Origin: Marinobacter szutsaonensis
Lineage (GTDB): Bacteria > Pseudomonadota > Gammaproteobacteria > Pseudomonadales > Oleiphilaceae
DNA: 64,000 nt
Direction of reading: 5' to 3'
Assembly (NCBI RefSeq): GCF_039523335.1
Contig: NZ_BAAAFC010000004.1
Coordinates: forward strand, 1 to 64,000
The notes below the pieces were generated by a model that was given only the letters and a program-made list of their open reading frames with translations, was not told where the DNA came from and did no database searches. The position numbers were made by a program, and so were the translations under genes. Below, piece after piece: positions 31,441-43,256 of this stretch; within the stretch, counting starts at the first letter, position 1, and each line of letters begins with the position of its first letter.

Positions 31441-31636
31441 GATACTTCCCTTGTAAAAAACTGAATTTCAGGCCCAACCCACGTGAACACTAGAAAGACA
31501 TTCAGCAATATTCAAATAAGATTTTGGAATAAAAGCCCCGAATTGCGTTGACTCAAAACCGGACTCTTCGGCGGTAATCCGCGGAGAGCCTGCTAACCTT
31601 TCAGATGAACCCTCTCAATGCCTTACGGAGCCTGAC
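31441..31636. promoter_or_regulatory. Divergent promoter region, paralogue 2 and N-ATPase operon
   Basis: On the - strand TTGAAT (about 31515), a 17-bp gap and TAGTGT (about 31487) match the paralogue 1 promoter. On the + strand the ATP-synthase operon must start here, but no clear promoter is visible. GCGGTAATCCGC at 31570 is a small hairpin. Confidence 0.5.
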
Positions 31637-34937
<3,301 letters not shown>

Positions 34938-34945
<8 letters not shown>

Positions 34946-35252
34946 TGACCCCAACACACCGGGGACAGACAAGGACCCCGGAGATCTGGGCCGCAAAGTG
35001 GGCCGCCGGGCCGAGCGCAAGCGGCAGGCCCGCGCGAGGGGCCGCCGGACGGCCTGGTTCGGGCTCGGTATGTTCGGGCTGGTGGGCTGGTCGGTAGCGG
35101 TTCCCACCCTGATCGGCATCGCCATCGGAGTCTGGGCGGACCGGCGCTGGCCCGGGGAAGTTTCCTGGACACTGACCCTGCTGATTATCGGCGTGGCACT
35201 GGGTTGCCTGAATGCCTGGTACTGGATCAAACAGGAGAGTGAGGATGATTGA
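34938..35252 (+). CDS. atpQ: N-ATPase AtpQ (AtpI-like) membrane protein
   Basis: A 104-residue protein. A basic N-terminus of 37 residues (K-V-G-R-R-A-E-R-K-R-Q-A-R-A-R-G-R-R) is followed by two transmembrane helices with G-I-A-I-G-V-W-A-D-R-R-W-P (the AtpI-like G-x-W-L-D motif). AtpQ and AtpR are thought to help assemble the c-ring. It overlaps atpC by 8 bases and atpR by 8. Confidence 0.88.
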
Positions 35253-35562
35253 AGGAGAAACCCTTGCCGGAGTCATACTGGGCTACGGGGCCAGTTTTGC
35301 ATTCGGTTGCCTGCTGGGCAGCGTCTTTCTCTGGGGACTGTGGCAGACCGTTCGCCGCCTGCCGACAGCTAACCATCCAGCCTTGCTGATGCTCGCCAGC
35401 CTGTTGGTCCGGTTTGGTATTACCCTCGCAGGATTCCTGTTGCTTGCCCGGGTGGCCGGTTGGGAGCATCTGCTGGTGGCGGTAATCGGCTTCACCCTGC
35501 CCCGGCTGCTCATGAAGCACCGGATTCAGGCCACGCTGGTTGGTGAGGATCCGCAGGCATGA
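35245..35562 (+). CDS. atpR: N-ATPase AtpR membrane protein
   Basis: A 105-residue protein with three membrane helices (about 8-30, 44-64 and 68-85). It keeps the family R-L-P-T-A-N-H-P-A-L-L layout and a single Arg in the second helix (L-L-V-R-F-G-I-T). AtpR is proposed to contribute to Mg2+ transport or c-ring assembly in N-ATPase loci. Start 35245 follows AGGAGAGTGAGG; its stop overlaps atpB. Confidence 0.88.
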   Translation: MIEGETLAGVILGYGASFAFGCLLGSVFLWGLWQTVRRLPTANHPALLMLASLLVRFGITLAGFLLLARVAGWEHLLVAVIGFTLPRLLMKHRIQATLVGEDPQA

Positions 35563-36272
35563 CCATCACGCCGGACAGCATTGTTTACTGGCAATGGGGC
35601 GATTTCGCCCTGAACGCGACCATCGTGTTTACCTGGCTGGTGATGGCGCTGCTCACCCTGGGCTCCTGGCTGGTTACGCGGGGACTGTCCGAAGACCCCG
35701 AACTGTCACGCTGGCAAAACCTGCTGGAAGTGCTGGTGGTCGGCATCCGGGACCAGATCGCCCAGGTCAGCCACCAGCAACCGGGGCCTTACCTGCCCTT
35801 CGTCGGCACCCTGTTCCTGTTCATCGCCATGGCTAACCTGCTCAATGTGATTCCCGGTTACATGGCTCCCACGGGTTCACTGTCCACCACCACGGCCCTG
35901 GCCATCTGCGTGTTTGTGGCGGTGCCGGTATTCGGCATTGCCAGCAAGGGTGCCGGGGAGTACCTCCAGCATTACATCAAGCCGACCCCGCTGATGCTCC
36001 CGTTCAACGTGATTGGCGAGATTTCCCGCACCGTGGCCCTGGCTGTGCGTCTCTACGGCAACATCATGAGCGGCACGGTGATTGTCGCCATCCTGCTGAG
36101 CCTGACGCCCTATTTCTTTCCCGTGGTCATGCAGTTACTCGGGCTGCTCACCGGCATGATCCAGGCTTACATCTTTGCCATTCTCGCCATGGTCTACATC
36201 GCTTCGGCCACCTCGGCCCATGAGCATGGCGGCCCCGATGAACACGAACAGAACACGCCCTCGAACCAGTAA
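35559..36272 (+). CDS. atpB: N-ATPase a subunit
   Basis: A 237-residue multi-span stator subunit that forms the ion half-channels. The essential arginine is in R-T-V-A-L-A-V-R-L-Y-G-N, and helix 4 has L-L-N-V-I-P-G-Y. The C-terminus is His/Glu rich (H-E-H-G-G-P-D-E-H-E). Four-base overlap with atpR. Confidence 0.95.
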   Translation: MTITPDSIVYWQWGDFALNATIVFTWLVMALLTLGSWLVTRGLSEDPELSRWQNLLEVLVVGIRDQIAQVSHQQPGPYLPFVGTLFLFIAMANLLNVIPGYMAPTGSLSTTTALAICVFVAVPVFGIASKGAGEYLQHYIKPTPLMLPFNVIGEISRTVALAVRLYGNIMSGTVIVAILLSLTPYFFPVVMQLLGLLTGMIQAYIFAILAMVYIASATSAHEHGGPDEHEQNTPSNQ

Positions 36273-36283
36273 AGGAGTTGCCT

Positions 36284-36562
36284 ATGGATAGCATTTCCCT
36301 GATCGGCATGGTCTCGGTCATCACCGCCGGGCTGACCATCGCCATTGGCTCCATCGGACCCGCGTTCGGCGAAGCCCGGGCCGTGGCCCAGGCCCTGAGT
36401 GCCATTGCCCAGCAGCCGGATGAATCCGCCACCATCACTCGCACCCTGTTCGTGGGTCTGGCCATGATCGAGTCAACCGCGATCTACTGCTTTGTGGTGG
36501 CGATGATCCTGATCTTCGCCAATCCGTTCTGGGATCACGTAACGGCCGCTGCCGGAGGCTGA
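36284..36562 (+). CDS. atpE: N-ATPase c subunit with Na+ signature
   Basis: A 92-residue two-helix ring subunit. The ion-binding Glu63 lies in I-E-S-T-A-I-Y, so Glu63, Ser64, Thr65 and Tyr68 match the sodium ligands of known Na+ c-rings; Glu30 in helix 1 (A-F-G-E-A-R) takes the place of Gln32. This double-Glu pattern is typical for N-ATPases that carry Na+. Start 36284 follows AAAGGAG. Confidence 0.95.
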   Translation: MDSISLIGMVSVITAGLTIAIGSIGPAFGEARAVAQALSAIAQQPDESATITRTLFVGLAMIESTAIYCFVVAMILIFANPFWDHVTAAAGG

Positions 36563-36565
36563 TCC

Positions 36566-37333
36566 ATGGAGATCAACTGGATCACGGTCTCGGCCCAGGT
36601 CGTCAATTTCCTGATCCTGGTCTGGCTGCTCAAGCATTTCCTCTATCAGCCGGTTATCCGGGCCATGGACCGACGTGAACAAAAAATCCGCAACCGCATG
36701 GATGAGGCGGACAACCGTGAGCAGGAGGCGCTCAGGGAGAAACAAACCTTCCAGCAGAAACTGGCCAGTTTCGAGAAGGAACGGGAAGAGCTGCTGGAAG
36801 AAACCCGCCAGGAAGCGAGGCAGACCCGCAGCCAAATGATCGATCAGGCCCGGGAGGAAACCGCCCGCGTCCGTAGCCACTGGATGCGGGAAGTCAGCGA
36901 AGAAAAAACGGCATTTATCGGCGGGTTGCGGCACCAGTCCCTCGAGGTAGTCGAAACCGTTATCCGGAAGGCCCTGCAGGATCTGGCAGACGAACGACTT
37001 GAGGAGCGCATCGCCCATACCTTCATCCGCAAACTGCACGAGCTGGATGAGAAAACCCGCGAAGCCCTGGGGCGTTCGTCAGAACCGGCCACCATTGCCA
37101 CTTCCTTCGAGCTTGATCCGGCCCAGCGAAGCTCCCTGACCCGGGCAGTTCATGAACTGGTTGGCGCTGACCTGGCGGTGAACTACACCCTGGCACCGGA
37201 GCTGATCTGCGGTATCGAACTGACCTGCGAAAGCCAACGGATCAGCTGGAACCTGTCCGACTATCTGGAAGAACTTACCGCCAGCGTCGAGAAGGCGTTT
37301 GAGCCTATCGAAACCACCGAACCGGAAGCCTGA
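36566..37333 (+). CDS. atpF: N-ATPase b subunit with delta-like C-terminal extension
   Basis: A 255-residue protein, about 100 residues longer than a normal b subunit. It has one N-terminal membrane helix (about 7-26) and a long coiled coil (about 30-125). A C-terminal region, with [10 protein letters not shown] and I-C-G-I-E-L-T-C-E, resembles the end of the delta subunit. No separate atpH gene exists here, so this extension likely fulfils the stator-F1 contact. This matches the N-ATPase operon type. Confidence 0.92.
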   Translation: MEINWITVSAQVVNFLILVWLLKHFLYQPVIRAMDRREQKIRNRMDEADNREQEALREKQTFQQKLASFEKEREELLEETRQEARQTRSQMIDQAREETARVRSHWMREVSEEKTAFIGGLRHQSLEVVETVIRKALQDLADERLEERIAHTFIRKLHELDEKTREALGRSSEPATIATSFELDPAQRSSLTRAVHELVGADLAVNYTLAPELICGIELTCESQRISWNLSDYLEELTASVEKAFEPIETTEPEA

Positions 37334-37337
37334 CGCC

Positions 37338-38867
37338 ATGCTGATGCAGATGCTGGACGACACCATGGCCACCATCCGGACCGTGGCACGGGACAACCGG
37401 TTCACCCTGCACAGCCAGGAAACGGGGACTGTCCTGCAGGTGGGTGGCGGCATTGCGCGGGTGCGGGGTCTTGCCAGTGTTACCTCGGAAGAGCTGGTGC
37501 AGTTTCCCGATGGCGTTCTCGGGGTGGCCATCAACCTGGAGCCGGAGGAAGTGGGCATCATGTTGCTGGGCGACAGTGAGAGACTCAGTGCCGGCATACG
37601 GGTGACCGCAACCGGCCGGGAGACCGATACCCCGGTGGGCGACGGGCTGCTGGGCCGGGTGATTGATGCCACAGGTCGGGTACTGGACGGGGGCAAACCG
37701 CTTGAGTTCCATGAACGCCGCCCCATTGAACGGCCGGCACCGGAAATCATCGAGCGGGCGCCGGTGACCACGCCGCTGGAGACCGGCATCAAATCCATCG
37801 ACGCCCTCATTCCCATCGGCCGGGGACAGCGGGAACTGATCCTCGGCGACCGGCAGACCGGCAAAACCTCCATTGCCATCGATACCATCATCAACCAACG
37901 GGACAAGGACGTGGTGTGCATCTACTGTGCGGTCGGCCAGCGTGCTACCTCGGTGGCCAAGGTCGTGGGAACCCTGCGCGAACACAAGGCCATGGAACAT
38001 ACCGTGGTGGTGGTCGCCTCGGACGACGATCCCCCGGGCCTGCGTTACATCACGCCCTACGCCGCTACAACCATGGCAGAGTATTTCATGGAACAGGGCC
38101 AGGATGCGCTGATCGTCTACGACGACCTGACCCGCCATGCCCGGGCCTACCGGGAGCTGTCACTGCTTTTGCGCCGTCCGCCGGGCCGGGAGGCTTATCC
38201 AGGTGACATCTTCTATATCCATTCCCGGCTGCTGGAGCGAAGCACCCACCTGCGCAACGAATTCGGCGGCGGGTCACTGACCGCCCTGCCCGTGATCGAG
38301 ACCCAGGCCCAGGATATCTCCGCCTACATTCCCACCAACCTGATATCCATCACCGACGGCCAGATCTACCTGTCGCCAACGTTGTTCCAGAAAGGCCTCC
38401 TGCCGGCCATACACGTGGGCAAATCGGTGTCACGGGTAGGCGGCAAAACCCAGCATCCTTCGCTGCGCAGCGTCGCCAGCGATTTGCGCCTGGCCTACTC
38501 GCAGTTCGAGGAACTGGAAACCTTTGCCCGATTTTCCACCCGCCTGGACGAGGACACCCGTGCCACCATCGAACGCGGCCGGCGGGTTCGGGAGGTGCTG
38601 AAACAGCACGAACACCACCCCCTGAGAGCCTGCGAACAAGCTGTCATTCTCTTCGCGGTTAATGCGGGGCTGCTGGATGACCTGCCAGCAGACAAGGTGG
38701 GGGAAGCGGAGCAGAAGATTCAGCAGCACATGCTGTCGGCCCTGCCGGAAATCTGCGCGCAAATGGACGTCGGCAAGAAGCTGGATGACGAACAGTGGCA
38801 GCAAACCACCGAGTGTATCCAGGACGCACTGGCAGAATTCGCACCTTCTGGAACGGACGACACCTGA
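37338..38867 (+). CDS. atpA: N-ATPase alpha subunit
   Basis: A 509-residue non-catalytic F1 subunit with G-D-R-Q-T-G-K-T (P-loop), P-I-G-R-G-Q-R and a complete C-terminal domain; the Arg finger region is [15 protein letters not shown]. Start 37338 is the first ATG after the atpF stop (37331-37333). One base separates its stop from the atpG start. Confidence 0.96.
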   Translation: MLMQMLDDTMATIRTVARDNRFTLHSQETGTVLQVGGGIARVRGLASVTSEELVQFPDGVLGVAINLEPEEVGIMLLGDSERLSAGIRVTATGRETDTPVGDGLLGRVIDATGRVLDGGKPLEFHERRPIERPAPEIIERAPVTTPLETGIKSIDALIPIGRGQRELILGDRQTGKTSIAIDTIINQRDKDVVCIYCAVGQRATSVAKVVGTLREHKAMEHTVVVVASDDDPPGLRYITPYAATTMAEYFMEQGQDALIVYDDLTRHARAYRELSLLLRRPPGREAYPGDIFYIHSRLLERSTHLRNEFGGGSLTALPVIETQAQDISAYIPTNLISITDGQIYLSPTLFQKGLLPAIHVGKSVSRVGGKTQHPSLRSVASDLRLAYSQFEELETFARFSTRLDEDTRATIERGRRVREVLKQHEHHPLRACEQAVILFAVNAGLLDDLPADKVGEAEQKIQQHMLSALPEICAQMDVGKKLDDEQWQQTTECIQDALAEFAPSGTDDT

Positions 38868-38868
38868 C

Positions 38869-39771
38869 ATGGAATCGCTCGAGCATCTGCAGAAACAGCT
38901 GGACAGCCTTGACGACCTCCGTGGCATCGTGAAAACCATGAAGGCACTCTCGGCGGCCAATATTCACCAGTACGAGCAGGCCGTCCGGGCACTCTCGGGC
39001 TACTACCGCACCGTTGAAATGGGGCTGCACGTGGTCCTGAAGGACTTTGATCCATCAAGCTTCGCGTCGGTTTCCGCTTCAGAGGGGCATCGTCTTGGTT
39101 CTGTTGTTTTTGGCTCGGACCATGGGCTGTGCGGGCGTTTCAACGAGGAGATCGTGGAGTTTTCGCTCGAACGCATGGAGGGCATTCCGGCGGACAAGGA
39201 CAACCGGAGAATCCTGGCCGTGGGTACCAGGGCCGCAGGCAGCCTGGAACACGCCGGACAAGCGATCGAGGAGGAGTTTCCGGTACCGGGCTCGGCCAGC
39301 CAGATCACCAAAACAGTCGGCCAGATTCTCCTGAAGATCGATGAATGGCGCGAACAGGGCGGCGTGCATTATGTCTACCTGTTCTACAACCGCCACTCCA
39401 GGATGCAGGGCTACCACCCCACCGGGGTAGAGCTGTTACCGGTAAACCTCAGACGTTTCCACCGGCTGGAAGAGGAACCCTGGCCCTCCCGCAGCCTGCC
39501 CACCTACAGCATGGAGCGAGAAGCACTGTTCCGGCGTCTGTTGGATCAGTATCTGTTCGTGCTGCTATTCCGGGCCTGCGCGGAATCCCAGGCCAGCGAA
39601 CATGGTGGGCGCCTGGCCGCCATGCAGGCGGCCGAACGTAATCTGGAGGAAAGACTCAGTGACGTGACGATGGACTACCGACGCGCCAGGCAAACGGTCA
39701 TAACCTCGGAACTGCTGGACCTTGTGGCCGGATTCGAGGCTATTGAAACCGATGCCGGGCAGCGACGCTAG
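38869..39771 (+). CDS. atpG: N-ATPase gamma subunit
   Basis: A 300-residue rotor shaft with the two long terminal helices of the family (N-terminal L-R-G-I-V-K-T-M-K-A-L-S-A; C-terminal A-M-Q-A-A-E-R-N-L, R-Q-x-x-I-T-S-E-L). The central part (F-G-S-D-H-G-L-C-G-R-F-N) is the conserved Rossmann-like domain. Last gene of the operon; the BCAM0308-like gene is convergent to it, three bases away. Confidence 0.94.
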   Translation: MESLEHLQKQLDSLDDLRGIVKTMKALSAANIHQYEQAVRALSGYYRTVEMGLHVVLKDFDPSSFASVSASEGHRLGSVVFGSDHGLCGRFNEEIVEFSLERMEGIPADKDNRRILAVGTRAAGSLEHAGQAIEEEFPVPGSASQITKTVGQILLKIDEWREQGGVHYVYLFYNRHSRMQGYHPTGVELLPVNLRRFHRLEEEPWPSRSLPTYSMEREALFRRLLDQYLFVLLFRACAESQASEHGGRLAAMQAAERNLEERLSDVTMDYRRARQTVITSELLDLVAGFEAIETDAGQRR

Positions 39772-39774
39772 CGT

Positions 39775-40284
39775 TTACTTTTCCCGGTTCCAATAGACCC
39801 GGACCAGATTGGATTCCTTGGTGTACTGGATGTCGAGCTCGCCATCGTATGCCCGCTCGATGGCTTCTCCAGTGCCCCTGGGTAAATGGAGGTCGGTGAA
39901 CTTCACCACCGTCTCTCCCTCCGGGCTGTCCTCAACGCTCATCAACCGCTTCATGGGGTGTTCGGCTTTTTCTTCCTCGACCTTGTTATGAATGAGCTTG
40001 AGGATTTCATCCCGATGTTTCCCCAGAAAAGCACCAGATAATGTGAGAATGCCACCGGGCATATCGTCCCGGATGCGCTCACAGGCCGGACACATCATCT
40101 CGTGGATATCTCCGGCCGGTCGCGCCGTCCATTGCCAGCGCCCCTTATGGAACACCGCGTGGCATTCCGGGCACACGGTCGGCTCTTTGGGCTTGCTCCG
40201 GGCCATATAGGGGTCATGAATCTCCTCCTTGATGAGCCTGTCCCCACGCCCCCGTTCGGCTACGTCACCATCTTTACCGCTCAT
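39775..40284 (-). CDS. BCAM0308-family zinc-binding protein
   Basis: A 169-residue protein with two Cys pairs, C-P-E-C-H-A-V-F-H-K-G-R-W-Q-W and C-P-A-C-E-R-I, about 33 residues apart, forming a zinc site. G-I-L-T-L-S-G-A-F-L, then H-R-D-E-I-L-K-L-I-H-N, E-E-K-A-E-H-P and L-H-L-P-R-G-T-G-E-A match the BCAM0308 family, which is often seen near stress and anaerobic-metabolism loci. The exact role is unknown. Downstream gene of the 40327-40518 gene on the same strand. Confidence 0.82.
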   Translation of the reverse strand: MSGKDGDVAERGRGDRLIKEEIHDPYMARSKPKEPTVCPECHAVFHKGRWQWTARPAGDIHEMMCPACERIRDDMPGGILTLSGAFLGKHRDEILKLIHNKVEEEKAEHPMKRLMSVEDSPEGETVVKFTDLHLPRGTGEAIERAYDGELDIQYTKESNLVRVYWNREK

Positions 40285-40326
40285 ATATTTGGCTCCTTTC
40301 CCTGTTCGTGCGAAATGTTCCGTTTG

Positions 40327-40518
40327 TCAGTGCAGCCTGTGCCGCTCAAAGATTTCCCGAACCTCTCGCTCGGTTTCCGCCGGCACAATGACCTTGACCT
40401 GCTTGGCGTCTTCGTCGATGTAGATGTTGTCCCGGGGAATACCGGTTGCGATCAAATCATCCCAGGTGTTCTTGGCCTGGTCATGATCGTCGTAGGAGCC
40501 GTTTATGGTTTTATTCAT
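40327..40518 (-). CDS. Small conserved-looking acidic protein
   Basis: A 63-residue soluble protein that I do not recognise. Y-D-D-H-D-Q-A-K-N-T-W-D-D-L-I-A-T-G-I-P and I-D-E-D-A-K-Q-V-K-V-I-V-P look like a small alpha/beta domain such as those of short general-stress proteins. Start 40518 follows a strong AAGGAGG; an upstream in-frame ATG (40587) has no such support. It probably forms an operon with the BCAM0308-like gene. Confidence 0.75.
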   Translation of the reverse strand: MNKTINGSYDDHDQAKNTWDDLIATGIPRDNIYIDEDAKQVKVIVPAETEREVREIFERHRLH

Positions 40519-40643
40519 GGGTGGACCTCCTTGCCAAATGATTTGCTTGCACCTTGAAGAATAGGCAGGAGGGCGTGAATTGTGCAAATAGTGATCGACC
40601 GGAAATTGACGGAGGGCAAAACAGAAGTGCGGGATCTGAAAAT

Positions 40644-40672
40644 AAAAAACCCCGCTCGAAGCGGGGTTTTTT
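40644..40672. terminator. Terminator after the tRNA-Arg repeats
   Basis: AAAAAACCCCGC / GCGGGGTTTTTT with loop TCGAA. A strong bidirectional Rho-independent terminator that ends the tRNA transcript on the - strand. Confidence 0.93.
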
Positions 40673-40680
40673 ATTTGATA

Positions 40681-40809
40681 TGGCGCGGCTGGGAGGATTA
40701 TGCGGGCCTTTGGCCCTTCCCCTTCGGGGCCGCCGTCGCGTTGCTCCGGCGTTCCTCAACCCACTGCGTGGGCTTCGGTCGAACCTCTTTCGGTTCAAAT
40801 CCTCCCAGC
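40681..40809 (-). repeat. tRNA-end repeat A
   Basis: Position 40681-40699 is an exact 19-bp copy of the tRNA-Arg 3' end including CCA. The following block (several small hairpins, GGCCTTTGGCCC, CCCACTGCGTGGG, GAACCTCTTTCGGTTC) is shared with repeat B. Outer arms GCTGGGAGGATT (40688-40699) and its exact complement (40798-40809) would pair. Confidence 0.9.
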
Positions 40810-40822
40810 AATACATAGCAAA

Positions 40823-40857
40823 ACGCCCCAGCCTGTGGGGTACACAAACTGGGGCGT
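40823..40857. terminator. Hairpin after tRNA-Arg 1
   Basis: ACGCCCCAG / CTGGGGCGT stem with a 17-nt loop, followed on the - strand by TTTTGC. It may be a weak terminator or a processing site between the tRNA and repeat A. Confidence 0.65.
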
Positions 40858-40870
40858 CTCGACTTTAATA

Positions 40871-40947
40871 TGGCGCGGCTGGGAGGATTCGAACCTCCGA
40901 CCGCCTGGTTCGTAGCCAGGTACTCTATCCAGCTGAGCTACAGCCGC
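40871..40947 (-). tRNA. tRNA-Arg (ACG), copy 1
   Basis: A 77-nt gene including an encoded CCA. The anticodon loop is CTACGAA (anticodon ACG, read as ICG after deamination), the acceptor stem is GCGGCTG/CAGCCGC and the T-arm is GGTTCGAATCC. Identical to copy 2. Confidence 0.97.
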
Positions 40948-40982
40948 TTTTAACTTTTTGATCCTCTCCAATCCGGCGAATT

Positions 40983-41106
40983 GCCTTCGGGGAGGATTAT
41001 TCGGGCCTTTGGCCCTCACCCCCTTCGGGGGCCGCCGTCGCTTTGCTCCGGCGTTCCTCAACCCACTGCGTGGGTTTCGGTCGAACCTCTTTCGGTTCAA
41101 ATCCCG
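40983..41106 (-). repeat. tRNA-end repeat B
   Basis: It shares about 115 bp with repeat A, from GGAGGATTAT through GGCCTTTGGCC, CCGCCGTCGC, CCCACTGCGTGGG and CGGTTCAAATCC, with scattered substitutions. It lies between the two tRNA-Arg genes. Its tRNA-like end is shorter than in repeat A. Confidence 0.88.
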
Positions 41107-41163
41107 TCTGACTTATGAGTACGTCTCAATGTCAGTGGTGCACGAAAGAGTGTTCCGAAATAG

Positions 41164-41240
41164 TGGCGCGGCTGGGAGGATTCGAACCTCCGACCGCCTG
41201 GTTCGTAGCCAGGTACTCTATCCAGCTGAGCTACAGCCGC
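41164..41240 (-). tRNA. tRNA-Arg (ACG), copy 2
   Basis: 77 nt with CCA, same sequence as copy 1. It is transcribed after tRNA-Ser on the - strand. Confidence 0.97.
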
Positions 41241-41298
41241 GCATTGGCCTTTCCTGTTGAGTGCTACCTCAACGGTTCTCTGCCTTCCGTTAAATGGA

Positions 41299-41390
<92 letters not shown>

Positions 41391-41476
41391 TTGAGAACGG
41401 GGCGTATACTACCATAATTTTTCTGTTTTCATAGGGTTGACACGAGATTTTTCAGCCTCGATTTACCCGGATATAA

Positions 41477-41511
41477 AAAAAGCCGTTCGGGTTATTCCTG
41501 AACGGCTTTTT
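41477..41511. terminator. Terminator of csrA
   Basis: AAAAAGCCGTTC / GAACGGCTTTTT with loop GGGTTATTCCT, directly after the csrA stop. Confidence 0.92.
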
Positions 41512-41516
41512 ACTGA

Positions 41517-41714
41517 TCAACGATTGCCCGGTTCCGGCTCTTCCGAGCCTTTTTCGGACTGAATCCGCTGATAGATTTCTTCGCGGTGTACCGCAACATC
41601 CTTCGGGGCGTTTACACCAATACGAACCTGGTTCCCCTTGACTCCCAGAACGGTGACAGTGATTTCATCACCGATCATCAGAGTTTCGCCAACGCGGCGA
41701 GTCAAAATCAACAT
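41517..41714 (-). CDS. csrA: Carbon storage regulator CsrA (RsmA)
   Basis: A 65-residue RNA-binding global regulator that binds GGA motifs near ribosome sites. [16 protein letters not shown] and the R-E-E-I-Y-x-R motif with the essential Arg44 are intact. The C-terminus is a short acidic tail. The order lysC-csrA-tRNA-Ser is the usual gammaproteobacterial arrangement. The 197-bp leader upstream likely holds its own promoter. Confidence 0.97.
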   Translation of the reverse strand: MLILTRRVGETLMIGDEITVTVLGVKGNQVRIGVNAPKDVAVHREEIYQRIQSEKGSEEPEPGNR

Positions 41715-41911
41715 ATCCCTTACTCCCTATCCAGAGCTTCTACCTGTTCCGAAAAAAATGCTTTCGCATACTTTTTGTACTTCTTACTTTTATAATGGGA
41801 TCACTGATCGATCAACAGACGCACATTCCCTTATACGAATACGATTTCTGATAGATTCGATTAATGATTCCCTTATTATGAGACCCTCGGATAAGCCTGG
41901 CATCCGCTGGT

Positions 41912-43150
41912 TCAGGCCTCTTCCTGTACCCCGTTCTTGTCCAGCTCGAAAGCACTGTGCAGTGCCCGAACGGCAAGTTCGAGGTATTTCTCGTCGATCA
42001 CCACGGAAATCTTGATTTCCGATGTGGAGATCATCTGAATATTGATACCTTCATTGGACAGCGCTTCAAACATCCGGGAAGCAACACCCGCGTGGGAGCG
42101 CATGCCCACACCCACGATGCTGACTTTGGCAATCTTGCTGTCGCCAACCACTTCGCCGGCGGTCAGTTCATCGGCAACGCCCTGAAGCACTTCCTTCGCC
42201 CGCTTGAAGTCGTTCCGGTGAACGGTGAAGGTGAAGGCGGTCTTGTTGTCCTCGCCCACGTTCTGGACGATCATGTCCACTTCAATGTTGGCGTCACTCA
42301 CCGGTTTCAGGATGCGCGAGGCGCTGCCCGGGGTATCGGGAACACCGGAAATAGTCAGTTTGGCTTCATCACGGTTAAAAGCAATGCCGGAAACAACCGG
42401 TTGTTCCATGGCGTTTTCATCCTCAAAAGTAATCAGGGTGCCCTCGCCTTCCTGGAAGCTGGACAGCACCCGTAATGGAACGTTGTATTTACCTGCAAAC
42501 TCGACGGAACGAATCTGGAGCACCTTGGACCCCAGGCTCGCCATTTCGAGCATTTCCTCGAACGTGATCCGCTCCAGGCGACGTGCACTGTCAACGACCC
42601 GGGGGTCGGTGGTGTATACACCATCCACATCAGTGTAGATCTGGCACTCATCTGCCTTCAACGCCGCCGCCAATGCCACCGCCGTAGTATCGGAACCGCC
42701 ACGGCCGAGAGTGGTGATATTGCCGTGCTCGTCGATACCCTGGAATCCGGCCACGACGACCACCCGACCGGCATCGAGGTCGGAGCGCATGTTGTGCTCA
42801 TCGATGTGCTGGATGCGCGCCTTCGTGTGGCTGCTGTCGGTGCGGATCCGCACCTGGGAACCGGTGTAGGAACGGGCATCACAACCCCGTTTCTGCAGGG
42901 CCATGGTCAGCAGCGCAATGGTGACCTGCTCACCGGTGGAGACCAGTACATCCATCTCCCGGGGCGTGGGCTCTTCCATAATGTCATTGGCAAGAGCAAT
43001 CAGGCGGTTGGTTTCGCCGCTCATGGCGGAAACCACGACCACCACATCGTGTCCTTCCTTGCGGAACCGGCATACCTTCTCGGCAACCGCTTCTATGCGC
43101 TCGGTGGTTCCCACCGAGGTACCACCAAATTTCTGAACCAACAGAGCCAT
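41912..43150 (-). CDS. lysC: Aspartate kinase
   Basis: A 412-residue enzyme for the first step of lysine, threonine and methionine synthesis. K-F-G-G-T-S at the N-terminus is the kinase signature, V-S-T-G-E-Q and G-R-G-G-S-D-T line the active site, and two ACT domains at the C-terminus (about 265-400, F-T-V-H-R, G-V-G-M-R-S-H-A-G-V-A) bind feedback inhibitors. Normal length for the lone aspartokinase type. Downstream of alaS on the same strand. Confidence 0.97.
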   Translation of the reverse strand: MALLVQKFGGTSVGTTERIEAVAEKVCRFRKEGHDVVVVVSAMSGETNRLIALANDIMEEPTPREMDVLVSTGEQVTIALLTMALQKRGCDARSYTGSQVRIRTDSSHTKARIQHIDEHNMRSDLDAGRVVVVAGFQGIDEHGNITTLGRGGSDTTAVALAAALKADECQIYTDVDGVYTTDPRVVDSARRLERITFEEMLEMASLGSKVLQIRSVEFAGKYNVPLRVLSSFQEGEGTLITFEDENAMEQPVVSGIAFNRDEAKLTISGVPDTPGSASRILKPVSDANIEVDMIVQNVGEDNKTAFTFTVHRNDFKRAKEVLQGVADELTAGEVVGDSKIAKVSIVGVGMRSHAGVASRMFEALSNEGINIQMISTSEIKISVVIDEKYLELAVRALHSAFELDKNGVQEEA

Positions 43151-43209
43151 GTCTTTCCCAAACTCCGATACGGGGCTTTGCAGCGGGGGCCGGCCCCGCC
43201 AATCAAAAG

Positions 43210-43243
43210 AAAACGGGCGGGATTATAAACCCCAGCCCGCTTC
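43210..43243 (-). terminator. Terminator of alaS
   Basis: On the - strand AGCGGGCTGGG / CCCGCCCGTT with a one-base bulge, loop GTTTATAAT and a TTTTC tract. It lies between alaS and lysC. Confidence 0.75.
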
Positions 43244-43256
43244 CAAAAACAGTTGC

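Noticed and set aside
41715..41911. A riboswitch or lysine leader between csrA and lysC
   Set aside because: The region lies after lysC on the - strand and shows no lysine-riboswitch-like helices; it is more likely the csrA promoter.
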